DNA from: Flammeovirgaceae bacterium
Lineage (GTDB): Bacteria > Bacteroidota > Bacteroidia > Cytophagales > Cyclobacteriaceae
Assembly: GCA_020635915.1 (NCBI GenBank)
Contig: JACJYU010000002.1
Span: forward strand, 186,001-250,000
DNA length: 64,000 nucleotides
Direction of reading: 5' to 3'
Position numbers and translations under genes: made by a program. This document shows, piece by piece, positions 26,552 to 34,238 of this stretch. Numbering within the stretch: the stretch's first letter is position 1; each line of letters starts with the position of its first letter. The notes beneath the pieces are model-generated. The model was not told the origin of the DNA. It did not search any database and was given only the letters and a program-made list of their open reading frames with translations.

Positions 26552-27010
26552 ATGAAAAACAACACCGTCACATTGCACCGGGTGCTCACTGCACCACCCG
26601 AAAAAGCCTTCAAGGCATTTTCCAACCCCGATGCCTACGCCAACTGGCTGCCACCTTATGGCTTTATCGCCAAAATCCATCAGATGGATTTTCGTGAGGG
26701 AGGCAGTTATAAAATGTCTTTTGTCAATTTCTCAACCGGCAACGGCCATTCTTTCGGGGGTGAATTTGTGAAAATAAAACCCAACGAACTCATCCAATAC
26801 ACCGACCGGTTTGACGACCCCAACCTGCCGGGCGAAATGGTCACCACAGTGCGGTTGACAAAGGTTTCCTGCGGTACGGAACTGCACATCGAGCAGACCG
26901 GCATCCCCGAAGCCATTCCCGTGGAGATGTGCTACCTTGGCTGGCAGGATTCTTTGGACAAACTGAAGAAACTGGTGGAACCTGAAATACCGGATGCCGG
27001 AAACCCTTGA
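26552..27010 (+). CDS. SRPBCC (AHSA1/START-like) domain protein, copy B
   Basis: The 152-aa protein differs from the copy-A protein at only a few positions (for example NPDAYANWL for NPNAYATWL, KKLVEPEI for KRMVEPEI) and has three extra C-terminal residues from a changed stop. Domain and caveats as for the gene at 9091. It starts the block SRPBCC, RibD-C, DoxX-like, VOC, DUF1801, RibD-C, all plus strand with short gaps, a probable operon. Confidence 0.9.
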   Translation: MKNNTVTLHRVLTAPPEKAFKAFSNPDAYANWLPPYGFIAKIHQMDFREGGSYKMSFVNFSTGNGHSFGGEFVKIKPNELIQYTDRFDDPNLPGEMVTTVRLTKVSCGTELHIEQTGIPEAIPVEMCYLGWQDSLDKLKKLVEPEIPDAGNP

Positions 27011-27038
27011 CCGCTATTTTATATGTTATCTTAAATAA

Positions 27039-27641
27039 ATGAAAATGAGAAAAATAACAGTCTTATCCATGCTCACCCTGGATGGCGTCATGCAATCCCC
27101 GGGCAGGCCCAACGAAGACCCCTCGAACGGCTTTGAATACGGGGGCTGGGTGGCGCCCCATGGAGATGAAACGTATAAAAAAGCCATGATGGAGGAGCTC
27201 AACCAGCCTGCCGACTATTTGTTGGGCCGCAAGACCTTTGAAATATTTGAGCGCTATTGGCCTCAAAATGCCGACTTCTGGCCGGGGATCAACGAGGGCA
27301 CAAAATACGTGATGTCCAATACCAGAAAAGATTCAGCTTGGAAAAACTCGGTTTTCATCAACAGCCTTGCAGGCATCAAAAAGTTGAAAAAATCCGCTGG
27401 CCCCGACATCCAGGTGTGGGGCAGTGGTGAATTGATCCAGTTGCTTTTTAAAAATGATTTGGTGGACGAACTTCGGCTCAAGATATTTCCACTGACCCTC
27501 GGTAAAGGAAAGAAGTTCTTTGATGGAGGTGCCATTCCCGCAGCCTTTACTTTGACAGAAGGAGTGGTAACTTCCAAAGGCGTGATATTGGCGCATTACC
27601 AGCGTGGCGGAAAGGTGGAAACCGGTACGGTTGGGGCTTAG
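27039..27641 (+). CDS. RibD C-terminal/dihydrofolate-reductase-like protein
   Basis: The 200-aa protein has LTLDGVMQSPGRPNEDPS, YLLGRKTFEIFERYW and IQVWGSGELIQLLFKND as cofactor-side motifs. It is the copy-B equivalent of the gene at 9579, sharing the same neighbour. An inner ATG at 27045 is an equal start candidate. The role in NAD(P)H-dependent reduction is inferred from the family, and the substrate is unknown. Confidence 0.86.
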   Translation: MKMRKITVLSMLTLDGVMQSPGRPNEDPSNGFEYGGWVAPHGDETYKKAMMEELNQPADYLLGRKTFEIFERYWPQNADFWPGINEGTKYVMSNTRKDSAWKNSVFINSLAGIKKLKKSAGPDIQVWGSGELIQLLFKNDLVDELRLKIFPLTLGKGKKFFDGGAIPAAFTLTEGVVTSKGVILAHYQRGGKVETGTVGA

Positions 27642-27716
27642 GTAGAAAAATAAAACAATTATTCCTTTAGGAAAATGGGTTTTTTTCAATTTAAATCAAA
27701 AATTAAGAAAAAAATC

Positions 27717-28124
27717 ATGAAAATTATTCTCTGGACCCTTCAAATTTTGTTGGCCGCCCAATTTCTGCAGCATGGCATAATTATGGTTTTTCCTCCGGAT
27801 GAATATGTGGAGATAATGAATGCCACTTTGGGGATTGGTTTACGCTATTTCATCGGAATAGCCGAATTGCTTGCCGTGCTCGGCCTTATTTTGCCCGGTT
27901 TGCTTCGCATTTATACCTGGCTGCTGCCCTTAACAGCCATGGGCTTAATGATTGTGACAGCTAGTGCTACCGTTTATCACGCATCCAGGGATGAAATTAG
28001 CAGTGCGGTTTATACGGCTGTTCTTTTTGCGGTAATTACCTTTGTGGGATATATGCGATGGAAAGTGAAACCAATATGGCCACGGCCAAAATCACAATCA
28101 CCAGGAAAAAATTTTGAATCGTAG
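27717..28124 (+). CDS. DoxX-like small membrane protein
   Basis: The protein is about 135 aa from ATG 27717. Four hydrophobic segments (ILWTLQILLAAQFLQHGIIM, IGLRYFIGIAELLAVLGLIL, TWLLPLTAMGLMIVTASAT, VYTAVLFAVITFVGYM) match the DoxX/DoxX-like layout. The upstream in-frame extension is unlikely to be translated. It is part of the copy-B operon, and no counterpart exists in copy A. Confidence 0.82.
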   Translation: MKIILWTLQILLAAQFLQHGIIMVFPPDEYVEIMNATLGIGLRYFIGIAELLAVLGLILPGLLRIYTWLLPLTAMGLMIVTASATVYHASRDEISSAVYTAVLFAVITFVGYMRWKVKPIWPRPKSQSPGKNFES

Positions 28125-28128
28125 GATC

Positions 28129-28605
28129 ATGGAAAAAAGCAAATTGCTGAGAATGGACAATGTGGGCATCGTGGTGGAATCCCTTGATGACGCCATTGCC
28201 TTTTTCTCCGAAGTGGGCCTTACCCTGGAAGGGCGCGGCATGGTGGAAGGGAAATGGGCGGGGCGTGTGACCGGCCTGGGCGATCAATCCGTGGAGGTGG
28301 CCATGATGGTGACCCCCGATGGGCACAGTAGGCTGGAGCTTTCGCGGTTCCTGGCCCCGTCCGTTATTTCCGACCACCGAAACGCCCCGGTGAATGCGCT
28401 CGGCTACCTGCGGGTGATGTTCACCGTTACGGATATTGATGGGCTGGTGGAACGGCTCCTTGCACGAGGCGCCAGGCTCGTTGGGGAAATCGTGCAGTAC
28501 GAAGACATGTACCGGCTTTGCTATATCCGTGGCCCCGAAGGCATCCTCATGGGGCTGGCGGAACAACTCGTAAAAGAACGGCCTGACGTGTTGTCCAATC
28601 CGTGA
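28129..28605 (+). CDS. VOC/glyoxalase-superfamily protein
   Basis: The 158-aa protein begins MEKSKLLRMDNVGIVVESLD. Four strands precede RLELSRF, and the C-terminal half ends in GPEGILMGLAEQ, giving two betaalphabetabetabeta repeats of the vicinal oxygen chelate fold. The first metal-ligand His of typical members (MDHVGIVV) is replaced by Asn, so metal binding may be altered or absent, as in binding-only relatives. ATG 28129 starts 4 bp after the DoxX-like stop. Confidence 0.83.
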   Translation: MEKSKLLRMDNVGIVVESLDDAIAFFSEVGLTLEGRGMVEGKWAGRVTGLGDQSVEVAMMVTPDGHSRLELSRFLAPSVISDHRNAPVNALGYLRVMFTVTDIDGLVERLLARGARLVGEIVQYEDMYRLCYIRGPEGILMGLAEQLVKERPDVLSNP

Positions 28606-28682
28606 GGTGCCAATATTAACCTGCACCGGAAATGGCCATTGTTGGCAAAAACAGGAGAATAAGAGCAAGAAAGTCCCGTTCC

Positions 28683-29108
28683 ATGAATATTGAAGAACAA
28701 ATCAACGCCTACCTTGACAGCCTCGATGAACCTAAGCAGCTTGAAATGCAAACCTTGCACCAGTACATTCTTAGTATATTGCCCAAAACCAAATTGTGGT
28801 TTTTGGACGGCAAAGACGGCACGGGTAAAGTGGTTTCAAACCCCAGCATCGGTTATGGGCATTTCACCATCCAATACAAAAACGGCTCAACAAAGGAATT
28901 CCATCAAATAGGAATAAGTGGCAATACAACGGGGGTTTCGGTCTATATCATGGGGCTTGAAGATAAGAAGTACCTTCCTAAAAACTTTGGCACTAGGATT
29001 GGAAAGGCAAGTGTGACCGGCTATTGCATTAAATTCAAAACCCTAAAAGACATAAATATTGGTATCCTTGAAGAGGCAATTCAATATGGGGCCAGGCAAA
29101 AGGAATAA
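28683..29108 (+). CDS. DUF1801-type protein
   Basis: The 141-aa protein starts MNIEEQINAYLDSLDEPKQL, a helical lead-in, then a mixed sheet with LWFLDGKDGTGKVVSNPSIG and KEFHQIGISGNTTGVSVYIM. This matches the YdhG/DUF1801 fold seen in small cytoplasmic proteins of unknown function. ATG 28683 was taken over a longer in-frame start at 28632, which would add a basic leader. It is part of the copy-B operon. Confidence 0.75.
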   Translation: MNIEEQINAYLDSLDEPKQLEMQTLHQYILSILPKTKLWFLDGKDGTGKVVSNPSIGYGHFTIQYKNGSTKEFHQIGISGNTTGVSVYIMGLEDKKYLPKNFGTRIGKASVTGYCIKFKTLKDINIGILEEAIQYGARQKE

Positions 29109-29144
29109 CATGAACCAAATCCATAACAAAATAAAACACAAAAC

Positions 29145-29711
29145 ATGAGAAAGGTTATTGCCGCCATCAACATGACCCTGGACGGGTATTGCGACCATAA
29201 TGCCATCATCCCGGATGAGGAAATCCATCAGCATTACACGGATTTGCTGGACAATGCGGAAATTATTTTATACGGCCGCAACACATTTGAGCTTATGAAG
29301 TTCTGGCAAACGCTGATTGAAAAACCTTCCGGTGAAAAATCAATGGACGACTTTGCCCGGTCGATCGACAAGATTAAAAAAACCCTCTTTTCGCACAGCA
29401 TGAAAAACACCGGATGGGACAGTGCCGAATTGGCCAAGGAACCCCTGGATAAAACGGTTATATCCTTGAAGCAGAAACCAGGGAACGGTATTTTGGTGGG
29501 CAGCCGTAGCCTTATCATCCAGCTTCTAAACCTTCATTTGGTCGATGAACTGCAGCTTTGCGTCCATCCGGTCATTGCGGGGGGCGGTTTGCCCTTGTTC
29601 GACAACATTGAAAAAAAGACCGGGCTTAAGCCCACAAACACAAAAACTTTTAAAGGTGGCGCGGTATTGCTTTACTACGGACCGGCCGATCCTGGAACAA
29701 CAAAGCATTAA
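29145..29711 (+). CDS. RibD C-terminal/dihydrofolate-reductase-like protein
   Basis: The 188-aa protein is a close paralogue of the gene at 10220 (MRKVIAAINMTLDGYCDHNA shared; IILYGRNTFELMKFW; VDELQLCVHPVIAGGGLPLF). Its middle section (KEPLDKTVISLKQKPGN) is closer to units 2-4 of the tandem array than is the 10220 gene, so it is a plausible donor for that array. The dispersed repeat follows directly downstream, as in copy A, but here the gene tail is single. Confidence 0.87.
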   Translation: MRKVIAAINMTLDGYCDHNAIIPDEEIHQHYTDLLDNAEIILYGRNTFELMKFWQTLIEKPSGEKSMDDFARSIDKIKKTLFSHSMKNTGWDSAELAKEPLDKTVISLKQKPGNGILVGSRSLIIQLLNLHLVDELQLCVHPVIAGGGLPLFDNIEKKTGLKPTNTKTFKGGAVLLYYGPADPGTTKH

Positions 29712-29801
29712 GGAGGCATCATCATTATTGGTTAAAGCCTGAAAGGCTGGCATGATTGTAATAGAAAGACATGGAGGGCGTTAAACCCCGAAGGGGGTGG
29801 C
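29711..29801. repeat. Dispersed repeat with nested short palindromes (copy B)
   Basis: The stretch contains GCCTGAAAGGC and CCCCGAAGGGG about 45 bp apart, matching 11648-11737 with small differences. It marks the right limit of similarity between the two module copies. Whether the element occurs elsewhere in the genome cannot be seen here. Confidence 0.7.
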
Positions 29802-29895
29802 ATTTTAAAGTGTTAAGGAAAATTCTTAACCAAATGGCAATGAAACCAGGACTGTAATTTCAGTGTAAAAACATAAGACATCATAAATTAACGAA

Positions 29896-30459
29896 ATGAA
29901 GGCCCATCCATCAAAAATAGAACATATATTATTCATCCAGGGCGGGGGTGATGGAGGTTACGAAACCGACAAAAAAATGGTGGCCTCGTTGCAAAGTAAA
30001 CTCGGGCCAGGATTTGTAATTCATTATCCTGAGATAAAGCCGGACCTTGATGCCCCTGATTATGGATGGCTTGGGCAGATTGGGGCAAAAATCAGGCATA
30101 TGCCAGGCCATTTTATCCTGGTCGCCCACTCCTTTGGCGCGTCAATGACGTTGAAATACCTTTCGGAGGATTCAACGTCCAAGGTGGTAAAGGGGGTTTT
30201 TCTGATATCAACCCCTCTTTGGGGTGGTAATGAAGACTGGGCACAGGGCATCAAATTAAGGGAAGGCTTTTCCAGGCATCTGCCTGAAACCGTCCCCTTT
30301 TTTTTCTATCATGCCATAGATGATGGGGAAGTTCCATTTTCGCACTTTGAAAGCTACCGGAAAAAATTGCCCACAGCGGTTTTCCGCAAAGTGGAACATG
30401 GTGGCCATCAAATCAATAACGATTTGTCCCTGGTGGCGAAGGATATTATGAATTTATAA
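29896..30459 (+). CDS. RBBP9/YdeN-type alpha/beta hydrolase
   Basis: The 187-aa small hydrolase has a nucleophile elbow VAHSFGASM (variant of GxSxG with Ala first), an acidic residue in AIDDGEVPF and a final His in HGGHQINND, giving a possible Ser/Asp/His triad. The oxyanion strand is HILFIQGGGDGG. RBBP9/YdeN relatives are serine hydrolases of uncertain substrate. It is not part of copy A. Confidence 0.82.
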   Translation: MKAHPSKIEHILFIQGGGDGGYETDKKMVASLQSKLGPGFVIHYPEIKPDLDAPDYGWLGQIGAKIRHMPGHFILVAHSFGASMTLKYLSEDSTSKVVKGVFLISTPLWGGNEDWAQGIKLREGFSRHLPETVPFFFYHAIDDGEVPFSHFESYRKKLPTAVFRKVEHGGHQINNDLSLVAKDIMNL

Positions 30460-30516
30460 ACAGGTTGGCAATTAAATCAATGGATAAACTTTAAGTAAAA
30501 GGAAACAATCGATAAC

Positions 30517-31137
30517 ATGGGCAAGATAATATTTGACTGCTCCATCTCATTGGACGGTTTTTTTTGCAGGTGACAACAGAAGCCCGGACAATCCCATGGG
30601 TGGTGTTTCGGAAAAGCTGCACCAATGGATGTTTAAGCAAAAGGCCTTTTGGAAAAACATCAATTTGGAAGGCGGGGAAGAATACGGTGCAGACGGCAAA
30701 TTAATCGATGAGGTGTTTGCCAGGACAGGCGCCTACATTATGGGCAAACGGATGTTTGAGGAAGGTGAGGCCCATTGGGAAGAAGACCTGTACAAAACGG
30801 ATGTTTACGTGCTGGCGCACGAAAAGCGGGAACCCTGGGTACAGAAAGGCTCAACCGTTTTTTACTTTATAAATGACGGATTGGAAAGCGCCTTGAGCAA
30901 AGCCAGGCAATCCGCAAAAGGAAAAGACATAAGGATACAAGGTGGGGCCAACACGATTCAACAATTTCTCAATGCAGGCCTTGTGGACGAATTTTTTATT
31001 CACATAGCCCCCGTTTTTTGGGGACCGGCATCCGGTTATTTGACGGCATTGACAAAGGCCTATATGATATTGAAATTGCAGAGGTCATACCTTCCGGCCT
31101 GACAACACACCTGAGGTACAACTTGACAAGAAAATAA
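30517..31137 (+). pseudogene. RibD C-terminal/DHFR-like gene with two opposite homopolymer frameshifts
   Basis: From ATG 30517 the frame reads MGKIIFDCSISLDGFFCR and stops, because an 8-T run (30558-30565) has one base more than the 7 needed for DGFFAGDNRSPDNP. Near 31015 a 6-T run has one base fewer than needed to continue into LGTGIRLFDGIDKGLYDIE, ending at TAA 31135-31137. With both corrections it is 206 aa, in one frame, 621 bp. Either two sequencing errors in homopolymers or a recently decayed gene. Its corrected end is 2 bp before the arr start, so it may be coupled to it. Confidence 0.8.
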
Positions 31138-31139
31138 CC

Positions 31140-31883
31140 ATGGAATTCAGCCCCCAACATCCCATCGTAAAACTTTGCCTCCAGGGAATGGCCTTGGAAG
31201 GTGAAGGCAAGACCAAAGAAGCCTTGCTGGCCTACCATCAGGCCTGGGGGGAGGCAAGTGATGATTTTGAAAAATTCCTCGCGGCCCATTTTGTGGCACG
31301 GCATCAAAAGAACATTTCCGACCGGCTGAGATGGCTTGAAACCACTCTGGCGTTGGCATTAAAAGTAAATGACGATGCGGTACGCCCTGCGTTTGGCCCA
31401 TTGTATGAAAGACTGGCCGATTGCCATGAGGCACTGGGCAACAGGGAAAAAGCAAAGGCAAATGCCGGGCTTGCCAAAGCACAAAATACCAACCCCACCG
31501 ACCGCGGCCCTTTTTACCATGGCACAAAGGCCGACCTGCCGTTGGGAGGCCTGCTTACTGCGGGCAATCCATCCAATTACCAGTCAGGCCTCGCCATGAA
31601 CCACGTATACTTCACCGCCCTGGTCCATGGTGCCGGGCTTGCCGCGGAATTGGCCAAAGGGGAAGGGCAAGGCCGGGTTTACCTGGTGGAACCTACCGGC
31701 CCATTTGAAAACGACCCCAACGTAACGAACAAAAAATTTCCCGGAAACCCCACGCGCTCTTACAGAACGGAAGGACCGCTGAAAATAATAGGCGAGGTGC
31801 CCGGCTGGGCACGGCAAACTCCGGAGGAGCTGCGGCAATGGAGGGAAAAACTATCCCGTTCCAAAGGGGACATTATCAATTGA
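31140..31883 (+). CDS. arr: NAD(+)-rifampin ADP-ribosyltransferase with N-terminal helical extension
   Basis: Residues ~122-240 contain the Arr domain: GPFYHGTKADLP, YFTALVHGAGLAAELA, GRVYLVEPTGPFENDPN, FPGNPTRSYRTEGPLKIIGE and TPEELRQWRE. It transfers ADP-ribose from NAD+ to a hydroxyl of rifamycins, inactivating the drug. Classic Arr proteins are ~140 aa. Here an extra ~115-residue N-terminal part, probably TPR-like (EGKTKEALLAYHQAWGEASD, YERLADCHEALGNREKAKAN), precedes it. That makes it a fusion whose N-terminal role is unknown. Confidence 0.9.
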   Translation: MEFSPQHPIVKLCLQGMALEGEGKTKEALLAYHQAWGEASDDFEKFLAAHFVARHQKNISDRLRWLETTLALALKVNDDAVRPAFGPLYERLADCHEALGNREKAKANAGLAKAQNTNPTDRGPFYHGTKADLPLGGLLTAGNPSNYQSGLAMNHVYFTALVHGAGLAAELAKGEGQGRVYLVEPTGPFENDPNVTNKKFPGNPTRSYRTEGPLKIIGEVPGWARQTPEELRQWREKLSRSKGDIIN

Positions 31884-32121
31884 TTGAATTAATTCTTACA
31901 GTTACTAATATAAGTTCGTATCCGGCATGAAATAAACATTCCCTTCGCCAATAACCAGGCCATAAAAGGGCGGTGTTCGGATTACCCCGTCAAGCGGCTT
32001 TGTCAAATTTGTTTTACGTTGCTTCCCGGGGGCATCGGGGCCTCCCCGCTTGGGCCATTTTTTTGCCCTACAAATGCCCAAGCCCAAAATTAAGTGGGCC
32101 CCGGGGATGGCCAATACTGAA

Positions 32122-32158
32122 ACAAAAAATGCAACTAACTGTAAATCAATTAGTTGCA
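32122..32158 (-). terminator. Rho-independent terminator downstream of tRNA-Glu
   Basis: Read on the minus strand, TGCAACTAA pairs with TTAGTTGCA (9-bp perfect stem, 11-nt loop, 32130-32158), followed by TTTTTTG. It lies 11 bp beyond the 3' end of the tRNA, as expected for a tRNA terminator. The plus strand also has a T-rich tail, so it may work both ways. Confidence 0.75.
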
Positions 32159-32168
32159 TTATTTTTTG

Positions 32169-32240
32169 TAGTCCGTACGGGAATCGAACCCGTGTTGCCA
32201 GAATGAAAATCTGGTGTCCTAACCCCTAGACGAACGGACC
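32169..32240 (-). tRNA. tRNA-Glu, anticodon TTC
   Basis: The cloverleaf is complete on the minus strand: acceptor stem GGTCCGT/ACGGACT (G-U pair at the end), D-arm with GGGGTTAGGAC, anticodon stem CCAGA/TCTGG with loop TTTTCAT (anticodon TTC), T-arm ACGGG/CCCGT with TTCGATT, and discriminator A. No CCA is encoded. It fits Bacteroidota tRNA-Glu closely. Confidence 0.95.
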
Positions 32241-32336
32241 ATTCTCCAGTTCTTCCCCTAAAGAGCCGCAAAGATAGCCCTCACGCACACATTAACAAAA
32301 ACCACCTTTACTTTTTTTGGCCACCCACCCCGTGGC

Positions 32337-32368
32337 ATTGGTTTTGGCCTCCTGTAGCTTTATTTTTG
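32337..32368 (+). promoter_or_regulatory. Bacteroidota-type promoter of gap
   Basis: ATTG at 32337-32340 as the -33 element and TATTTTTG at 32361-32368 as the -7 element are spaced 20 bp apart, close to the Bacteroidota consensus (TTTG...TAnnTTTG). They lie 30 bp before the ATG at 32398. Confidence 0.6.
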
Positions 32369-32397
32369 CCACTCAAATTTTAACCCTTTTACCACAC

Positions 32398-33384
32398 ATG
32401 ACAAGAGTTGCAATCAACGGGTTTGGGCGGATAGGGCGCCTGTCTTTCGTGGCCTTGCTGTCAAAAAAAAACGTGGAGGTGGTCGCCATCAACGACCTGA
32501 CCGACACCAAGACCCTGGCACACCTCCTGAAATACGATTCCGTGCACGGCAGGTTCCACGGCACCATTGAGGCCACCAGCGACTCCCTTGTCGTCAACGG
32601 CAAAACCATCAGGGTATTTGCAGAGAAAGACCCTACAAAATTGCCGTGGGCGGCCCACCACGTGGATACCGTGCTGGAGTCCACCGGCAGGTTTGTGGAC
32701 GAAAAAGGTGCGGGGTCGCACCTTACCGCAGGCGCCAAAAAGGTGGTGATCTCCGCCCCCGGCAAAGGGGACATCCCCACCATCGTGCTTGGGGTAAACG
32801 AAAAGATACTAAAAGGCGATGAAAAAATATTTTCCAACGCCTCCTGCACCACCAATTGCCTCGCCCCCATGGCCATGGTGCTGGACGACAATTTTGGCAT
32901 AGAAAAAGGTTACATCTCCACCGTGCACGCCTACACCGCGGACCAAAACCTTCAGGATGCCCCGCACAAGGACCTGAGAAGGGCAAGGGCGGCCGCGGTA
33001 AACATCGTGCCCACTTCCACCGGGGCGGCAAAAGCCATCGGCCTGGTGCTCCCTTCGCTCAACGGAAAGCTCGATGGCATATCCATTAGGGTGCCGGTGC
33101 CCGATGGGTCGCTTACCGACTTCACCGTATTGCTCAAAAAAGAAACCACCCGGGAAGAAATAAACGCGGCCATGAAAAGGGCCTCCACTACTTCCCTGAA
33201 GGGGATAATGGAGTACACCGAAGACCCCCTCGTTTCCATCGATATCATAGGAAACCCCCACTCTTGCATTTTCGATTCTTCCCTGACGGCATGCAACGGC
33301 AAACTGGTCAAGGTGGTAGGATGGTACGACAACGAGGGAGGCTACTCGGCACGCATCGCGGACGTAATCGAAAAATACGGATAA
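32398..33384 (+). CDS. gap: Glyceraldehyde-3-phosphate dehydrogenase, type I
   Basis: The 328-aa protein starts MTRVAINGFGRIGRLSF, an NAD-binding Rossmann start, and has catalytic SNASCTTNCLAP with the active Cys near 150 and C-terminal WYDNEGGYSARIADV. The reaction converts glyceraldehyde 3-phosphate, NAD+ and phosphate to 1,3-bisphosphoglycerate in glycolysis. ATG 32398 was preferred because it matches the family start. An upstream in-frame extension to 32317 would pass through the promoter. It stands alone, with a good promoter directly before it. Confidence 0.97.
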   Translation: MTRVAINGFGRIGRLSFVALLSKKNVEVVAINDLTDTKTLAHLLKYDSVHGRFHGTIEATSDSLVVNGKTIRVFAEKDPTKLPWAAHHVDTVLESTGRFVDEKGAGSHLTAGAKKVVISAPGKGDIPTIVLGVNEKILKGDEKIFSNASCTTNCLAPMAMVLDDNFGIEKGYISTVHAYTADQNLQDAPHKDLRRARAAAVNIVPTSTGAAKAIGLVLPSLNGKLDGISIRVPVPDGSLTDFTVLLKKETTREEINAAMKRASTTSLKGIMEYTEDPLVSIDIIGNPHSCIFDSSLTACNGKLVKVVGWYDNEGGYSARIADVIEKYG

Positions 33385-33397
33385 CTCAAATTGAAGG

Positions 33398-34237
33398 TCA
33401 AAGTTTAAGGTAGGCCCCAACCCCCCAGTTGGGCGCGGCCAATATATTTTGGCCCGAAAAAGCAAAGGCGGCCGAGCCCGACAGCCCCAGGTGCCCCGTG
33501 ACCTCGTAGTTCAATTCCACGGAAGGGGAAAAGTACTCGGTGTTGTTACTGAACACGCCATTCCGGGCAACGGCCGTTCCACCATTGTCCAGCGATTGGA
33601 CCACATTCAGTTTAAAAATAGGGGTGAACTTTTTTAAGGTAGCGCCCAACTCCAGCCCGAACCGCGCCTCATCGGAAAAATTTTTGGTGCGGTTGTTAAA
33701 GGCCACGTACACAGAGGTGAAGATTGGCTTGGGGTAAAAGGAGTGGCTGGCATCCACCCTAACCATCTGGTTGAATTCCCCGTCCCCGGTTTGGAGTATC
33801 CTGCTTTCCCCCCCACTGGTTTTGCCCAGGGGCAGCCCTAGTATTAGCGAAGCACTGACCACAATAGGTTTTCCCGTGACCACCCCGTATTTTACTCCTA
33901 TTTCGCTGTCCCCCACCGAGCTAAACCCGTCCCCGGGTATCACCGTTCCACTTTGCCTGAACTTGATCTTGTTCAAGGTGCTCCTCACAAAAAATGGAAA
34001 GTAAACAATGCCCGTTATCCTGTCGGTAAACCCGTACTCCCCGTACAGGCTGGTGGTGTACAGGCCAATGGTGGTGATGTCCACCACCTTTCCGGTGGGG
34101 CCATAAAAGGTGGATGCCAAAATCATGTTTTGGCCCAGTTTGAAATAGCCGCCCCCCTTGGGCTGCGGCCACCCACCGCCTGCCTGGCAAAATTGGGCCG
34201 CAAAATACAATATTGTCAATAGTGGCAACTTCTTCAT
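33398..34237 (-). CDS. Outer-membrane barrel-like protein (transporter/meta-pathway-like)
   Basis: The 279-aa protein has a signal peptide (MKKLPLLTILYFAAQFCQAG) and a body of amphipathic strands: YFKLGQNMILASTFYGP, LYGEYGFTDRITGIVYFPFF, IGVKYGVVTGKPIVVSASL, FSPSVELNYEVTGHLGLSGS, ending in aromatic-free GVGAYLKL. This fits a 12-strand-type outer-membrane protein, though the family is not recognised with certainty. ATG 34237 is only 1 bp after the stop of the upstream lipoprotein gene, so both are surely co-transcribed. Confidence 0.75.
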   Translation of the reverse strand: MKKLPLLTILYFAAQFCQAGGGWPQPKGGGYFKLGQNMILASTFYGPTGKVVDITTIGLYTTSLYGEYGFTDRITGIVYFPFFVRSTLNKIKFRQSGTVIPGDGFSSVGDSEIGVKYGVVTGKPIVVSASLILGLPLGKTSGGESRILQTGDGEFNQMVRVDASHSFYPKPIFTSVYVAFNNRTKNFSDEARFGLELGATLKKFTPIFKLNVVQSLDNGGTAVARNGVFSNNTEYFSPSVELNYEVTGHLGLSGSAAFAFSGQNILAAPNWGVGAYLKL

Positions 34238-34238
34238 G

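Noticed and set aside
32317..32397. N-terminal extension of GAPDH
   Set aside because: The family start is at 32398, and the extension would run through the promoter elements.
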